Notes: a model not told the origin generated them from the sequence alone. A DNA stretch of 47,946 nucleotides from Candidatus Pelethosoma merdigallinarum (GCA_018716065.1 DVKJ01000048.1:1-47946), one strand, 5' to 3'. Counted from the first letter of the stretch, positions 1-9,403 are shown. Made by a program: numbers and translations.

Positions 1-33
1 TGTACAATAAAAAGAGAATAGGAGTGAAATAAA

Positions 34-1758
34 ATGCGAACAAGACAAAAGCAAAGAATCATTATAGGAACCCTATGTGCGATTGTGATTGGACTAACTG
101 TAGGTTATGCCGTACTTAGTCAAACATTAAACATTCAAGGAATAGGAAATATTTCCGGTCACTTTGAAATTTTATTTACAAAGATTGAGGAAGGAAAAAT
201 GAATGAATCTACAACTATCGATAAACAAATTACTAATACAACCACTGCCACCTTTACTATAGATTTAAAGAAACCTAGCTCTAGTGGAGAATATTTTATT
301 ACGGTAGAAAATAGAGGAATGATCGATGCGTATGTAGAAAGTATTCAGGGGTTAGATGAAGCCAATTCAACAGAACCAATCGATATTACGTTTTCATTAG
401 AGGGAATAGAAATTAATGATAAATTAGGTGCAAAACAAAGTAAAGTATTCAAAGTAAAAGTCAATTGGAATAGTAATGCAACAAGCATACCAGAGACGAG
501 TAAGGATTTAACTTTAACCATTAATTTTGCACAAGATCCGAATGATAATCCTTCTGAAATAGTAAGTGACATAGAAGAACCTGTGATTAAAGATGGATTA
601 ATACCTGTTACTTATGATGAAAATGGAAATACAGTAAAAGCTGATATTTATGGGGATTGGTATAGTTATGAGAATAGACAATGGGCAAATGCCGTAAGTG
701 TAACTAGTAATTCTAGAAATGAATATTTAATTGCTCGTGCCGGAACTCCTGTTGAAGAATCTGATATTTTAGCTTATTATGTGTGGATACCAAGATATCG
801 ATATCAGTTATGGAATGTAGATGGTTTTAGTAACGAACAGGAAATACAAGTAGAATTTGAAACAATTACTACTGAGAAGTCAATTGGTGATCAAAATGGA
901 GAATGGTTAACTCACCCTGCTTTTACTTTTGGATATGAAGAAATCTCTGGTTTTTGGTTTGGAAAGTTTGAAATGACAGGAACGAAAGAAAATCCAATGA
1001 TAAAACCAAATCAGAAGAGTTTAACTAATTTAAATAATAAAGATATGTTTGATAGTATAAAATCAATGAATAGTGAAACTTATGGGCTTAGTATGTATGA
1101 TTCCCATATGATTAAGAACATGGAATGGGGAGCTGTTGCTTATTTAACCAATTCAAAATATGGAAAATCTACGAATGGAGTATGTGAAGAAGTATGGATT
1201 AATAATGTTAATACAGGAACTGGGCAGGCAAATACTGAAGTGATATGGGGGCCAACTATAACTGGATGTAGTGGGATTTCTTCATCTGCAGATGTTAAAA
1301 ACAATATGACTTCGTGTGAAATAGGAAGAGATTATAAGCAAGAAGGAGTTAAGGCTTCCACTACAGGGAATATTTATGGAATTTACGATTTAAATGGCGG
1401 ATCATGGGAAAGAACAATGGCAAGTATTGTTAGTGAAGATGGATCTTTCTTACCAGTAGAAAGTGGATTTTTAGAGTATCCAAATTTCAAGTATTATGAC
1501 TCATATTTACCTGTCAATTTTCAATATGATTTTAGTCAAGGAAAATTAGGAGATGCGATGAAAGAGACGAGAAAAAGTACTGAACCGAACAGCAATGGAT
1601 GGTATATGGATTATGGCTATTATCCTGTTATTTCTGCACCATGGTTTGCTCGTGGTGGAAATTCTGCTAGTACAAATTTATCTGGTGTATTTGGTGTAAG
1701 TTATTCAACCGGTATTGAAGGTAGTGCTAATGGTTCTCGTGCTGTCATAGCTCCATAA
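34..1758 (+). CDS. Membrane-anchored surface protein, FGE/lectin-like C-terminus
   Basis: A 574-aa protein with a basic N-terminus and one membrane segment at about residues 9-29, so it is probably anchored with the bulk outside. Residues about 35-170 form a Thr/Ser/Asn-rich beta domain that also occurs in the proteins at 13160 and 25081. The C-terminal half is different from those two: it has YVWIPRYRYQ near residue 250, DLNGGSWERTM near 455 and a final ARGGNS...GSRAV segment, resembling formylglycine-generating-enzyme/C-type-lectin-fold surface proteins. The start follows GGAGTG. A TACAAT box at 3-8 matches the -10 of the paralogues, but their upstream tract is cut off by the window edge. 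Role is inferred as variable surface or adhesion protein; no catalytic function is claimed. Confidence 0.7.
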   Translation: MRTRQKQRIIIGTLCAIVIGLTVGYAVLSQTLNIQGIGNISGHFEILFTKIEEGKMNESTTIDKQITNTTTATFTIDLKKPSSSGEYFITVENRGMIDAYVESIQGLDEANSTEPIDITFSLEGIEINDKLGAKQSKVFKVKVNWNSNATSIPETSKDLTLTINFAQDPNDNPSEIVSDIEEPVIKDGLIPVTYDENGNTVKADIYGDWYSYENRQWANAVSVTSNSRNEYLIARAGTPVEESDILAYYVWIPRYRYQLWNVDGFSNEQEIQVEFETITTEKSIGDQNGEWLTHPAFTFGYEEISGFWFGKFEMTGTKENPMIKPNQKSLTNLNNKDMFDSIKSMNSETYGLSMYDSHMIKNMEWGAVAYLTNSKYGKSTNGVCEEVWINNVNTGTGQANTEVIWGPTITGCSGISSSADVKNNMTSCEIGRDYKQEGVKASTTGNIYGIYDLNGGSWERTMASIVSEDGSFLPVESGFLEYPNFKYYDSYLPVNFQYDFSQGKLGDAMKETRKSTEPNSNGWYMDYGYYPVISAPWFARGGNSASTNLSGVFGVSYSTGIEGSANGSRAVIAP

Positions 1759-1827
1759 GTGATTATGTATAATTGAAAAATAATTTTTAGAAGAATATAT
1801 AATGGTAATAGAATAGGAAGTGATTAT

Positions 1828-2880
1828 ATGTTTACAAATAGAACACATGGGGGAGGTTATCGGAAATCGCGATTTAATATCCATCAACGTATTTGGATAA
1901 TAACGGTATTTGTTTTAATCCTCTCTCTTATGGTTGGCTATGCGGTCATGGATAATACCTTTGAAATTAATGGAACCAGTAAAATAACTGCCACCACTTT
2001 AATACGAATTACAAGTATTAAACATGTAGATAGTAACGCAATAGGTGAAGGAAAAGTTGAAGGAAATATTAAAGGAATTCTTCCAACAGAATTTAGTAGA
2101 AATGGATCAACATCTTATCAAGTAACGGTAAAAAATGAAGGAAGTACTTCAGGAATACTATCAACAATCAATTTAATCAACGAAAGTAATAATAAGAATC
2201 CAAGTTGTATCACCATGGAAATCGAAGGATTACAAGTAGGAGATATCCTAACACCTAGTCAAGAACAAACTTTTACTGTAACGGTTACAAATACTTGCGG
2301 AAATTCTGGTAGTAAAGAGAATGAATTTAGTTTAAGTTATATTCCAGTTAATGGTGAAGGAGATACAACAACCATAGATGAAAAGATCAATTTACTTCAA
2401 ACACAAATCAATTCTTTACAAGAGGAAAACAAGAAATTAAAAGAAGATATGTTTTCAACGCCCATTGGAGAATTCACTTTATTTAATCAAAAAAAAAACT
2501 TTAATGAAAACGAGAATGGTGAAATTGGATTTTCTTATAGTGCATTATCATATCTTGTTACCATGTATCCGTTACGTTCAGGATATAATCGACGATATAA
2601 ATTAGTATTAGATTATTCAACTTCGGATATAGGAAATGATGTTGATTTAGTTGTTAGTGCTAGAAAAATAAGTTCAACAGATCCCTTTGTCGAATATCAT
2701 ACGTATGAATTTCATAATATCTGGGGTAGTACTACAGCGTCTACTATAGTAATTTATGATGATAATTTTATTTTTCCAATTGGAGGACAAACTCATTTGA
2801 GTTTTTCAATTTCTAACCATACGATAGGAACCATAGTAATAAATCGTATTTATGTATTGGTATATGATACACCACAATAA
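1828..2880 (+). CDS. Membrane-anchored surface protein with coiled coil
   Basis: A 350-aa protein. After a basic 20-residue tail there is one membrane segment (IWIITVFVLILSLMVGYAV), then a beta-rich domain related in layout to that of the gene upstream (VGYAV, INGT, TVKNEG motifs). Residues about 185-210 are a heptad-type coiled coil (INLLQTQINSLQEENKKL), followed by a roughly 140-residue beta-sandwich-like C-terminus that I do not recognise. It follows the upstream surface gene by about 70 bases with its own AGGAAG ribosome site, so the two may be co-expressed. Likely a surface structural or adhesion protein; the function is inference. Confidence 0.6.
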   Translation: MFTNRTHGGGYRKSRFNIHQRIWIITVFVLILSLMVGYAVMDNTFEINGTSKITATTLIRITSIKHVDSNAIGEGKVEGNIKGILPTEFSRNGSTSYQVTVKNEGSTSGILSTINLINESNNKNPSCITMEIEGLQVGDILTPSQEQTFTVTVTNTCGNSGSKENEFSLSYIPVNGEGDTTTIDEKINLLQTQINSLQEENKKLKEDMFSTPIGEFTLFNQKKNFNENENGEIGFSYSALSYLVTMYPLRSGYNRRYKLVLDYSTSDIGNDVDLVVSARKISSTDPFVEYHTYEFHNIWGSTTASTIVIYDDNFIFPIGGQTHLSFSISNHTIGTIVINRIYVLVYDTPQ

Positions 2881-2896
2881 TCACTTGTTAAAAATG

Positions 2897-2922
2897 ACAC
2901 AATTTGTTGTGTTGTTTTTTTA
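2897..2922 (+). terminator. Rho-independent terminator
   Basis: ACACAA pairs with TTGTGT across a 4-base loop and is followed by a T-rich tail; it ends the two-gene surface-protein unit. Confidence 0.7.
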
Positions 2923-2973
2923 TATACATGTATAATTTAATGATTCTTTTTCATTATGTAATAGGTGATTAAA

Positions 2974-3504
2974 ATGAAGAAAACAATACTAATTTTATTT
3001 ATATTATTTTTAGGATATAGCTTTTTTACAAAGGGAATGGCGAATGCTTCGGAACTTATTATACCCAGTGATGCGATTCGTATGCGAGTGATTCCAAATA
3101 GTAATAGTGAATATGATCAAGCGATTAAGGAAAAAGTGAAAGAAGAGCTTCAAACGACAACGTATGAATTATTAAAAGATACCAAAGGAAGTGAGGAAGC
3201 GGAACGTATTATTAACGCTAATATCGCTTTGATCGATAATCGTATCAATGATCTTTTAATAAAAGAAAATTATCCTTTAGGTTATCAGATTCACTTTGGG
3301 CAAAATTATTTTCCAGAAAAGAATTTTAAAGGTGTGACTTATGAAGAAGGATATTATAATTCTTTGTTAGTGACATTAGGAGAAGGAAAAGGAGATAATT
3401 GGTGGTGTGTTTTATTTCCTCCTATGTGTTTAATGGAAGCCGAAGAAAGTGAAGAAGTGGAATATAAATTCTTTATTCAAGAACTAATTGAGAAATATTT
3501 ATAG
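2974..3504 (+). CDS. spoIIR: Stage II sporulation protein R
   Basis: SpoIIR is the secreted forespore signal that triggers SpoIIGA to process pro-sigma-E in the mother cell. The protein (about 176 aa from ATG 2974) has an N-terminal signal/membrane segment, then the family motifs IRMRVIPNSNS near residue 40 and GDNWWCVLFPPMC near residue 145. A GTG at 2965 in frame is an alternative start, but AGGTGAT lies at the right distance for ATG 2974. It is a single gene between terminators. Its presence argues that the host makes endospores. Confidence 0.93.
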   Translation: MKKTILILFILFLGYSFFTKGMANASELIIPSDAIRMRVIPNSNSEYDQAIKEKVKEELQTTTYELLKDTKGSEEAERIINANIALIDNRINDLLIKENYPLGYQIHFGQNYFPEKNFKGVTYEEGYYNSLLVTLGEGKGDNWWCVLFPPMCLMEAEESEEVEYKFFIQELIEKYL

Positions 3505-3505
3505 G

Positions 3506-3526
3506 GTAGAGTAATCTACTCTTTTT
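3506..3526 (+). terminator. Rho-independent terminator
   Basis: AGAGTA/TACTCT stem with a 3-base loop and a T5 tail directly after spoIIR. Confidence 0.7.
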
Positions 3527-3560
3527 GTTTGACATAAAATGAAGAGAGTGAGGAGATATT

Positions 3561-4094
3561 ATGAATATAATTCTAATTTTAATTATATCGATTAGTTTAA
3601 GTATGGATGCTTTTTCCTTATCATTAGCTTATGGAACGATTGGATTACGTAAAAAAACAATTTTTTTATTAACTGTGATTGTCAGTTTGTATCACTTCGT
3701 TATGCCTTTAATTGGTTTAATAATGGGACATGCGATTATTACCTTTTTGCCAGTGAATCCTGATTTCTTAGTGTTTTTAGTATTAACTTTTATTGGTGTT
3801 CAAATGTTAATAGAAAGTTTTAAAAAGGAAGATATTAATAATCACATGAGTTTATGGGAACTCTTAGCTTTTGGATTTGCGGTTAGCTTAGATAGTTTTT
3901 CTGTAGGAATTGGTCTTTCTTCGATTACAGATCAATATCTTCTATCTTGTCTTATATTTTCTATTTGTAGTGGTGGTTTTACGTATTTTGGATTGTTTCT
4001 TGGAAAATATATCCATCATTTAATTGGTAAATTATCGACGATTTTAGGTGGTATTGTATTAATTCTATTAGGTATTATTTACATTCTTCCTTAA
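3561..4094 (+). CDS. MntP/YtaF-family membrane protein
   Basis: A 177-aa protein of six predicted membrane segments with the family motif SMDAFSLSLAYG at residues about 13-24 and its internal repeat SLDSFSVGIG near residue 110, the two halves of the inverted-repeat fold of MntP manganese exporters. Each repeat keeps the membrane-embedded Asp. The sporulation protein YtaF belongs to the same family, and the adjacent spoIIR makes a spore role possible, but length and motifs do not decide between the two. Start ATG follows GAGGAG. Confidence 0.8.
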   Translation: MNIILILIISISLSMDAFSLSLAYGTIGLRKKTIFLLTVIVSLYHFVMPLIGLIMGHAIITFLPVNPDFLVFLVLTFIGVQMLIESFKKEDINNHMSLWELLAFGFAVSLDSFSVGIGLSSITDQYLLSCLIFSICSGGFTYFGLFLGKYIHHLIGKLSTILGGIVLILLGIIYILP

Positions 4095-4144
4095 GTTATG
4101 TTAGAATGATTTCAGAAAGAACAAGTTCTAATGGAGGTGAGAAC

Positions 4145-4171
4145 ATGAGAAGAGGATTAAAACAAAAATAA
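4145..4171 (+). CDS. 8-codon leader peptide MRRGLKQK
   Basis: A short ORF, MRRGLKQK then TAA, preceded by the strong ribosome site GGAGGTGAG at 7-9 bases. It ends two bases before a 9-bp hairpin that lies just upstream of an ABC-F gene. Leader ORFs placed like this commonly sense stalled ribosomes and control antibiotic-resistance genes, including ABC-F genes. Translation is inferred only from the ribosome site and position. Confidence 0.55.
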   Translation: MRRGLKQK

Positions 4172-4173
4172 TC

Positions 4174-4196
4174 GGGTATAAACAACATTTATACCC
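4174..4196 (+). promoter_or_regulatory. Leader hairpin with alternative pairing to the ABC-F ribosome site
   Basis: GGGTATAAA (4174-4182) pairs perfectly with TTTATACCC (4188-4196) across a 5-base loop. There is no T-run after it, so it is not a terminator. The 3' arm contains TATACC, which can instead pair with GGTATA at 4203-4208, covering part of the GGAGG ribosome site and spacer of the gene at 4211. Two exclusive folds suggest translational control. Confidence 0.55.
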
Positions 4197-4210
4197 AAAA
4201 GGAGGTATAT

Positions 4211-5710
4211 ATGTTAGAAGTAAAAGAACTTACTATTGCAATACAAGATAAAGTATTGATTGAAAATTTAAATTTTACTCTTTCACCTGGTGATAAATTA
4301 GCTATTATAGGAGATGAAGGTACTGGTAAAAGTACATTATTAAAAGCGATTCTTAGGGATTTAGATTCTAGTTGGATACATGGAAAAATTAGGTGTAGTG
4401 CAAAACAAATTGGTTACTTAAAACAATCATTAGATGTAGAAGATGAGAATATGCTAGTGTTTGATTATTTATTTGAAGATCAAGATACCTATTATCATCA
4501 AATCAATGATTATTATAAGTTGGTGAAGCAATTAAACATAAAAGAAGATTTATTAGATTCTGCCATGATGAAGAATTTAAGTGGTGGAGAAAAAGTGAAG
4601 ATTCAACTTTTAAAAATATTGTTGAATCATCCAGATCTTCTCTTGTTGGATGAACCAACAAATGATTTAGATTTAAAGACCGTATTATGGTTGGAACAAT
4701 TTATTAAAAGACAAACGATACCTATTATTTATGTGTCTCATGATGAATATTTATTAAAAAATACAGCAAATCAAATCCTTCATTTGGAACTTGTTCACAA
4801 TAAGACGAAACCAAGACATACTTATAAAATAATGGGATATGATGAATATTTAAAAGAACGTCATCGTTGGATAGATAAAACGACGATGGTTGCTAAAAAA
4901 GAAGCGGCTCAATATCGAAAAAAAGAAGAAAAACTAAAACAAATTATGAATAAAGTAGAATATCAACAGGAACACATTAGTCGAAGTTTACCTTCTGTTG
5001 GTAGAAAATTAAAGAAGAAGATGCACACGTTAAAAGCTCAAGAACAAAAAATGGAACAAATGGAAAGGACTGAAATTCCGGAAGTGGAAGAATCTATCTA
5101 TTTCCGATTTGAAAAAACAAATTTACCAAATAGAAAAGAAATTCTAAAATTAGATCTTCCTGTTTTACAAGTTTCCAAACGAGTTTTATCTCAAAATATT
5201 AAACTTACAATCTTGGGAAATAATCATATAGTTATTGTTGGAGAAAATGGTGTGGGTAAATCTACTTTATTAAAGTATATTGAAAAAGAATTAAAAACAA
5301 GAAAAGATATTAAAGTTGGCTATATGCCACAAAATTATGAAGAAGTTTGGGAAATATCAGATACTCCTGTTTCTTATCTTATGGGATCTGATCACCCAGA
5401 GTATCTCATTCGTAGTTATTTGGGAAATATGAAGTTTTCTAAGGAAGAAATGACTTCTCCTATACGTAATTTAAGTGGTGGTACGAAAGCAAAACTTCTG
5501 TTACTTAAATTTGTTTTAGATCGATGTGATGTATTACTGTTAGATGAACCAACGAGAAACGTGAGTCCACTATCCATCCCCGTCATTTGTCAGATGTTAA
5601 AAGAATTCGATGGAGCGATTATAAGTATTTCCCATGATCGTTACTTTATGGAACAAGTAGGGAAAGAAATTTATCAATTAACAAGTCAGGGATTAAAAAA
5701 AGAGTTATAA
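4211..5710 (+). CDS. ABC-F ATPase, candidate antibiotic-resistance type
   Basis: A 499-aa soluble twin-ATPase of the ABC-F family, whose members act on the ribosome. Walker A motifs are GDEGTGKST (about residue 35) and GENGVGKST (about 345); signatures are LSGGEKVK and LSGGTKAK; the first Walker B is LLLLDEPTNDLD. The second reads VLLLDEPTRNVSP, so the usual N-x-LD D-loop is lost. The two halves are joined by a charged helical linker (about 210-300), the part that reaches toward the P-site tRNA in ribosome-protection members. The leader ORF and hairpin just upstream fit an inducible resistance gene. Which drugs, if any, cannot be read from sequence. It has a terminator of its own. Confidence 0.85.
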   Translation: MLEVKELTIAIQDKVLIENLNFTLSPGDKLAIIGDEGTGKSTLLKAILRDLDSSWIHGKIRCSAKQIGYLKQSLDVEDENMLVFDYLFEDQDTYYHQINDYYKLVKQLNIKEDLLDSAMMKNLSGGEKVKIQLLKILLNHPDLLLLDEPTNDLDLKTVLWLEQFIKRQTIPIIYVSHDEYLLKNTANQILHLELVHNKTKPRHTYKIMGYDEYLKERHRWIDKTTMVAKKEAAQYRKKEEKLKQIMNKVEYQQEHISRSLPSVGRKLKKKMHTLKAQEQKMEQMERTEIPEVEESIYFRFEKTNLPNRKEILKLDLPVLQVSKRVLSQNIKLTILGNNHIVIVGENGVGKSTLLKYIEKELKTRKDIKVGYMPQNYEEVWEISDTPVSYLMGSDHPEYLIRSYLGNMKFSKEEMTSPIRNLSGGTKAKLLLLKFVLDRCDVLLLDEPTRNVSPLSIPVICQMLKEFDGAIISISHDRYFMEQVGKEIYQLTSQGLKKEL

Positions 5711-5732
5711 GTGTACTTTGTACACTTTTTTG
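5709..5732 (+). terminator. Rho-independent terminator
   Basis: AAGTGTAC/GTACACTT stem, 3-base loop, T6 tail, overlapping the stop codon of the ABC-F gene. Confidence 0.8.
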
Positions 5733-5807
5733 TTTTGATATGTAAAATCAAAGAAAATACCTTTGTATAATGAATGATACGTGTTATAATGATAACTAGG
5801 TGATGAT

Positions 5808-6659
5808 ATGTTAGTAAATGCAAAAAAAATGTTAGAAGATGCGCATCGTGAAAAATATGCGATTGCTCATTTTAATATTAATAATTTAGAATGGACAAGA
5901 TTTATATTAGAAGAATGTCAAAAATTAAATAGTCCTGTTATTCTAGGAGTCAGTGAGGGTGCGATTCGTTATATGGGTGGTTATCACGTTGTGGTCTCAC
6001 TTGTAAAAAGTTTAATAAATGATTTATCGATTACCATTCCTGTCGCTCTTCATTTAGACCATGGAAGTAGTGTCGAAAGTTGTAAGAAAGCTGTGGATGC
6101 CGGATTTACATCTGTTATGATTGATGCGTCTCGTTATTCGGTAGATGAAAATATTCGTATGACAAAAGAAGTAGTGGAATATGCTCATCCTAAAGGAATT
6201 ACCGTAGAAGCGGAAATTGGTCATGTTGGTGGTGAAGAAGATGGCGTAGCCGATGAACTTGCTTATGCGAAAGTAGAGGATGCGATTCGTTTAGCAAAAG
6301 AAACAGGAATCGATTTTTTAGCTCCTGCTTTAGGTAGTGTTCACGGTATTTATAAAGGAGAACCTAAGCTTGATTTTCGTCGTATGAAACAAATTGATGA
6401 TGCACTTCAAATGCCACTCGTCTTACACGGAGGAAGTGGAATTGGTGATGATTTAATTCGTGAAGCGATTCGTTGTGGAATTTCTAAATTAAATATCAAT
6501 ACCGAATTACAATTAGCATGGAATCAAGCAGTTCGTGAATTTATTGAATCAAACGAAAATGTGTATGATCCACGCAAAGTAATTAAAGCGGGGGAAATGG
6601 CTATGAAACAAGCCATTGATCATAAATTACAATTGTTGGGAAGTGTGAACAAGGCATAA
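5808..6659 (+). CDS. fba: Class II fructose-bisphosphate aldolase
   Basis: Cleaves fructose 1,6-bisphosphate to glyceraldehyde 3-phosphate and dihydroxyacetone phosphate in glycolysis. The 283-aa protein has the zinc motif LHLDHGSS (about residues 81-88), VEAEIGHVGGEEDG (about 140), the second zinc region LALGSVHG-type (PALGSVHG, about 178) and LHGGSG (about 208), all typical of the Bacillus-type enzyme of about 285 aa. ATG follows AGGTGAT; a TATAAT box lies near 5783. Related class II aldolases for tagatose or ketose substrates cannot be excluded on motif alone. Confidence 0.9.
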   Translation: MLVNAKKMLEDAHREKYAIAHFNINNLEWTRFILEECQKLNSPVILGVSEGAIRYMGGYHVVVSLVKSLINDLSITIPVALHLDHGSSVESCKKAVDAGFTSVMIDASRYSVDENIRMTKEVVEYAHPKGITVEAEIGHVGGEEDGVADELAYAKVEDAIRLAKETGIDFLAPALGSVHGIYKGEPKLDFRRMKQIDDALQMPLVLHGGSGIGDDLIREAIRCGISKLNINTELQLAWNQAVREFIESNENVYDPRKVIKAGEMAMKQAIDHKLQLLGSVNKA

Positions 6660-6708
6660 ACACCAATTAGTAATAAATGCATATTAATATAATGACTTGG
6701 AGGTTTAT

Positions 6709-7968
6709 ATGAAACAGATTGTAATAGAAGGTGGACATCCATTAAAGGGAACCATTACTATTAGTGGAGCAAAAAATAGTGCGGTCGCTCTTGTACCAGC
6801 ATCTCTACTATGTGATGAACAAGTAACCATTGATCATGTTCCTGATATATCGGATATTGATGCCTTAGAAGAGATGTTAGAATATTTAGGGGCTCAAGTA
6901 AAACGTGAAGATGGAACGATTGAGATTGATGCGTCTAAGATTCAAAATAAAGAAATTCCTGAACATATATCTAAAAAATTACGTGCTTCTTATTATTTTA
7001 TGGGCGCACTTCTTGGAAAATATAAAGTAGCTACGATGTATTTCCCAGGTGGATGTCCTATAGGAGCTCGCCCGATTAATTTTCACTTAAAGGGATTTGA
7101 AGCTCTTGGTGCACACGTCATTGAAGAGGGAAATAAATATACGATTCAAGCAGAAGAATTAAAGGGAAATAATATTTATTTAGATATGCCAAGTGTTGGG
7201 GCTACGATTAATATTATGTTAGCTGCGGTTAAAGCCAAAGGAACAACCACAATTGAGAATGCCGCTTGTGAACCAGAAATTGTAAACGTGGCAACGTTCT
7301 TAAATAATATGGGAGCTAAAATTAAAGGTGCAGGAACAAGTACCATTATCATTAAAGGTGTTACCTATTTACACCATGCTTATACAGAAGTCATTCCTGA
7401 TCGTATTGAAGCAGGTACATATCTTTTAGCTGGTGCGTTATTAGGAGAAGATGTAACCGTTCAAAACGTTATTCCTGAACACATTTTATCTTTGTTACAA
7501 AAATTAAAACAAATGGGAGTGCCTATGAAACTAGAGGGAGATACGATTCATATTCGTAAGGGAAATCACTTAAAACCAGTCGTGATTACAACCGGTGTTT
7601 TTCCAGGATTTCCTACAGACTTACAACAACCAATTACCACTTTACTTACGCAATGTGAAGGAATAAGTGAAGTTACAGAGACCATTTATGAAAATCGTTT
7701 TCTAAATACAAAGTATTTAAATCACATGGGTGCGAGTATTCATGGTAAAGGTTCCGATAAAATTCAAATTAAAGGTCCAACTCCATTGGTAGGAAAAACA
7801 GTAAAAGCGACCGATTTACGAGCTGGTGCTTGTTTAGTTTTAGCTGGATTGGTTGCCCAGGGAACCACAACGATTCAGGAAGTTGAACATGTTTTACGAG
7901 GATATGAAAATATTATTGAGAAATTATCCGGTATTGGTGCTAAAATTCGCTTAGAAGAAATAAAATAA
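6709..7968 (+). CDS. murA: UDP-N-acetylglucosamine 1-carboxyvinyltransferase
   Basis: Transfers enolpyruvate from PEP to UDP-GlcNAc, the first committed step of peptidoglycan synthesis in the cytoplasm. The 419-aa length is normal. SGAKNSA lies near residue 20 and the catalytic cysteine is in GGCPIGARP near residue 115 (the fosfomycin target). FPTDLQQP near 305 and RAGACLVLAGL near 370 are also conserved. An upstream in-frame TTG (6697) is rejected because TTGGAGG contains the ribosome site for ATG 6709. There is no terminator between fba and this gene, so they may be co-transcribed. Many Firmicutes carry two copies; which paralogue this is, is not decided here. Confidence 0.95.
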   Translation: MKQIVIEGGHPLKGTITISGAKNSAVALVPASLLCDEQVTIDHVPDISDIDALEEMLEYLGAQVKREDGTIEIDASKIQNKEIPEHISKKLRASYYFMGALLGKYKVATMYFPGGCPIGARPINFHLKGFEALGAHVIEEGNKYTIQAEELKGNNIYLDMPSVGATINIMLAAVKAKGTTTIENAACEPEIVNVATFLNNMGAKIKGAGTSTIIIKGVTYLHHAYTEVIPDRIEAGTYLLAGALLGEDVTVQNVIPEHILSLLQKLKQMGVPMKLEGDTIHIRKGNHLKPVVITTGVFPGFPTDLQQPITTLLTQCEGISEVTETIYENRFLNTKYLNHMGASIHGKGSDKIQIKGPTPLVGKTVKATDLRAGACLVLAGLVAQGTTTIQEVEHVLRGYENIIEKLSGIGAKIRLEEIK

Positions 7969-7988
7969 AGTAGTGTAAGCTACTTTTT
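7967..7988 (+). terminator. Rho-independent terminator
   Basis: AAAGTAG/CTACTTT stem with a T-rich tail at the end of murA. Confidence 0.75.
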
Positions 7989-8005
7989 CTTTTGGGGGAA
8001 TATCT

Positions 8006-8722
8006 ATGAAATTAAAGACCATTATCGTTTTATTATGTATTATATTTACGATCTTTTTTATTTATTTAACAACCTTAGATCGCAAAGTGTACTATTTATC
8101 AATTGGCGATTATATCACAACGGGGATGGATGAAAAATTCACTTGGAATCAAAAAATTGTAAATGAATTAAAGAAGAAGAAAAAGTTTGAAGTTTATATT
8201 AATGAATTTTCTAATATGAACTTAAGAACAACGGATTTAATTTATCAAATCAAAAATAATGAGAAAAAAATGGTGAATGGGGAAGAAAAATCTATTAAAA
8301 ATGCATTAATTAAAGCTGATTTGGTTACACTATCTATTGGAATGAATGACTTTCTATATAAGATGAATTTAGATGTGGAAGAATTTAGTATGGAAGAATT
8401 ATATGACTATGTGGATGAAATGAGTGAAGATACCGATATTTTATTACGTTTATTACGTGAATATTGTAAAGAGGATATTATGATGACAAATTATTATGTC
8501 CCACGTAATTTGAATAGTGATAAAGCAAATAAAATGATTTATTATGCGAATAAACGATTAGAATCGATGGCAGAAGCTTATCAAATAGAAATCATTGATT
8601 TATCCACATATACCGTAAATAGTTCTTATTTTGATCATGATACCGCTTTATTATCTGAAAAAGGCGAAGAAGAACTGGGGAATGAAGTGATGGAAGTCGT
8701 AAATAAGACTTTATTAAATTAA
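8006..8722 (+). CDS. SGNH/GDSL-type hydrolase, membrane-anchored
   Basis: A 238-aa protein with an N-terminal membrane segment (residues about 4-24) and then an SGNH-hydrolase plan: block I YLSIGDYITTG (the usual catalytic Ser is in SIGD), block III LSIGMNDFLY with the conserved Asn, and a C-terminal FDHDTALLSEKGEEELG that supplies the Asp/His pair. Such lipase/esterase-like proteins act on envelope lipids or acyl groups. It is extracytoplasmic by prediction. Substrate unknown. It sits between murA and a Bax-inhibitor-family gene with no clear operon link. Confidence 0.75.
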   Translation: MKLKTIIVLLCIIFTIFFIYLTTLDRKVYYLSIGDYITTGMDEKFTWNQKIVNELKKKKKFEVYINEFSNMNLRTTDLIYQIKNNEKKMVNGEEKSIKNALIKADLVTLSIGMNDFLYKMNLDVEEFSMEELYDYVDEMSEDTDILLRLLREYCKEDIMMTNYYVPRNLNSDKANKMIYYANKRLESMAEAYQIEIIDLSTYTVNSSYFDHDTALLSEKGEEELGNEVMEVVNKTLLN

Positions 8723-8758
8723 GAAAATATTATATAATGATAACAGAGAGGTGATATT

Positions 8759-9403
8759 GTGCAAAAATCAATTTTTTCTAAAGTATTTTTGTGGATGTTT
8801 GTAGGTTTATTTGTAACATTTGCCACAGGAATTTATGTAAGTACCAATGAAAATATGATTTATAATATTTTTAGTACCAGTGCTTATTGGCTTATTTTTA
8901 TCGCAGAAATCTTAGTGGTAATCTTTTTATCCGCACGAATTCATAAAATGAGTTTTACAACCGCCATCATTTCCTTTTTAGCTTATTCAGTATTGAGCGG
9001 TTTAACATTCTCATCGATCTTCTTAGTATTTAATATTTCATCTATTATGTTTATTTTTGCGGTAACAGCGGTATTATTCCTTATTTTTGGATTACTTGGA
9101 TATTTTACCAATATTGATTTATCTAAAATGGGAACGATTTTATTCTTTGGATTATTAGGAGTGATTCTTGTATCTCTTGTAAATATTTTCCTAGGAAATC
9201 CTACTTTAGATATTATCGTTAGTGCCATCGCTGTAATTATTTTTGTTGGATTTATTGCTTATGATATTCAACGTATTAAGGCTTTTCAACAAATGATGGA
9301 TGATGAAAACAAAGTCGCAATAATTGGTGCTTTAGAATTATATTTAGATTTTATTAATTTATTTCTTCATTTACTTTCATTATTTGGAGATCATCGTAAT
9401 TAG
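8759..9403 (+). CDS. Bax inhibitor-1/YccA family membrane protein
   Basis: A 214-aa protein with seven predicted membrane segments. The C-terminal part has the family features FVGFIAYDIQRI and LELYLDFINLFLHLL, including the conserved Asp residues. Bacterial members such as YetJ act as pH-sensitive calcium leak channels in the cytoplasmic membrane; the role here is by homology only. The start is GTG at 8759, spaced correctly from GAGGTGAT. A TATAAT box lies at 8734-8739. Confidence 0.85.
   Translation: MQKSIFSKVFLWMFVGLFVTFATGIYVSTNENMIYNIFSTSAYWLIFIAEILVVIFLSARIHKMSFTTAIISFLAYSVLSGLTFSSIFLVFNISSIMFIFAVTAVLFLIFGLLGYFTNIDLSKMGTILFFGLLGVILVSLVNIFLGNPTLDIIVSAIAVIIFVGFIAYDIQRIKAFQQMMDDENKVAIIGALELYLDFINLFLHLLSLFGDHRN

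Noticed and set aside
34-1758. Complete diversity-generating retroelement
   Set aside because: The C-terminus looks like a lectin-type target, but no reverse transcriptase and no template repeat occur in the window.
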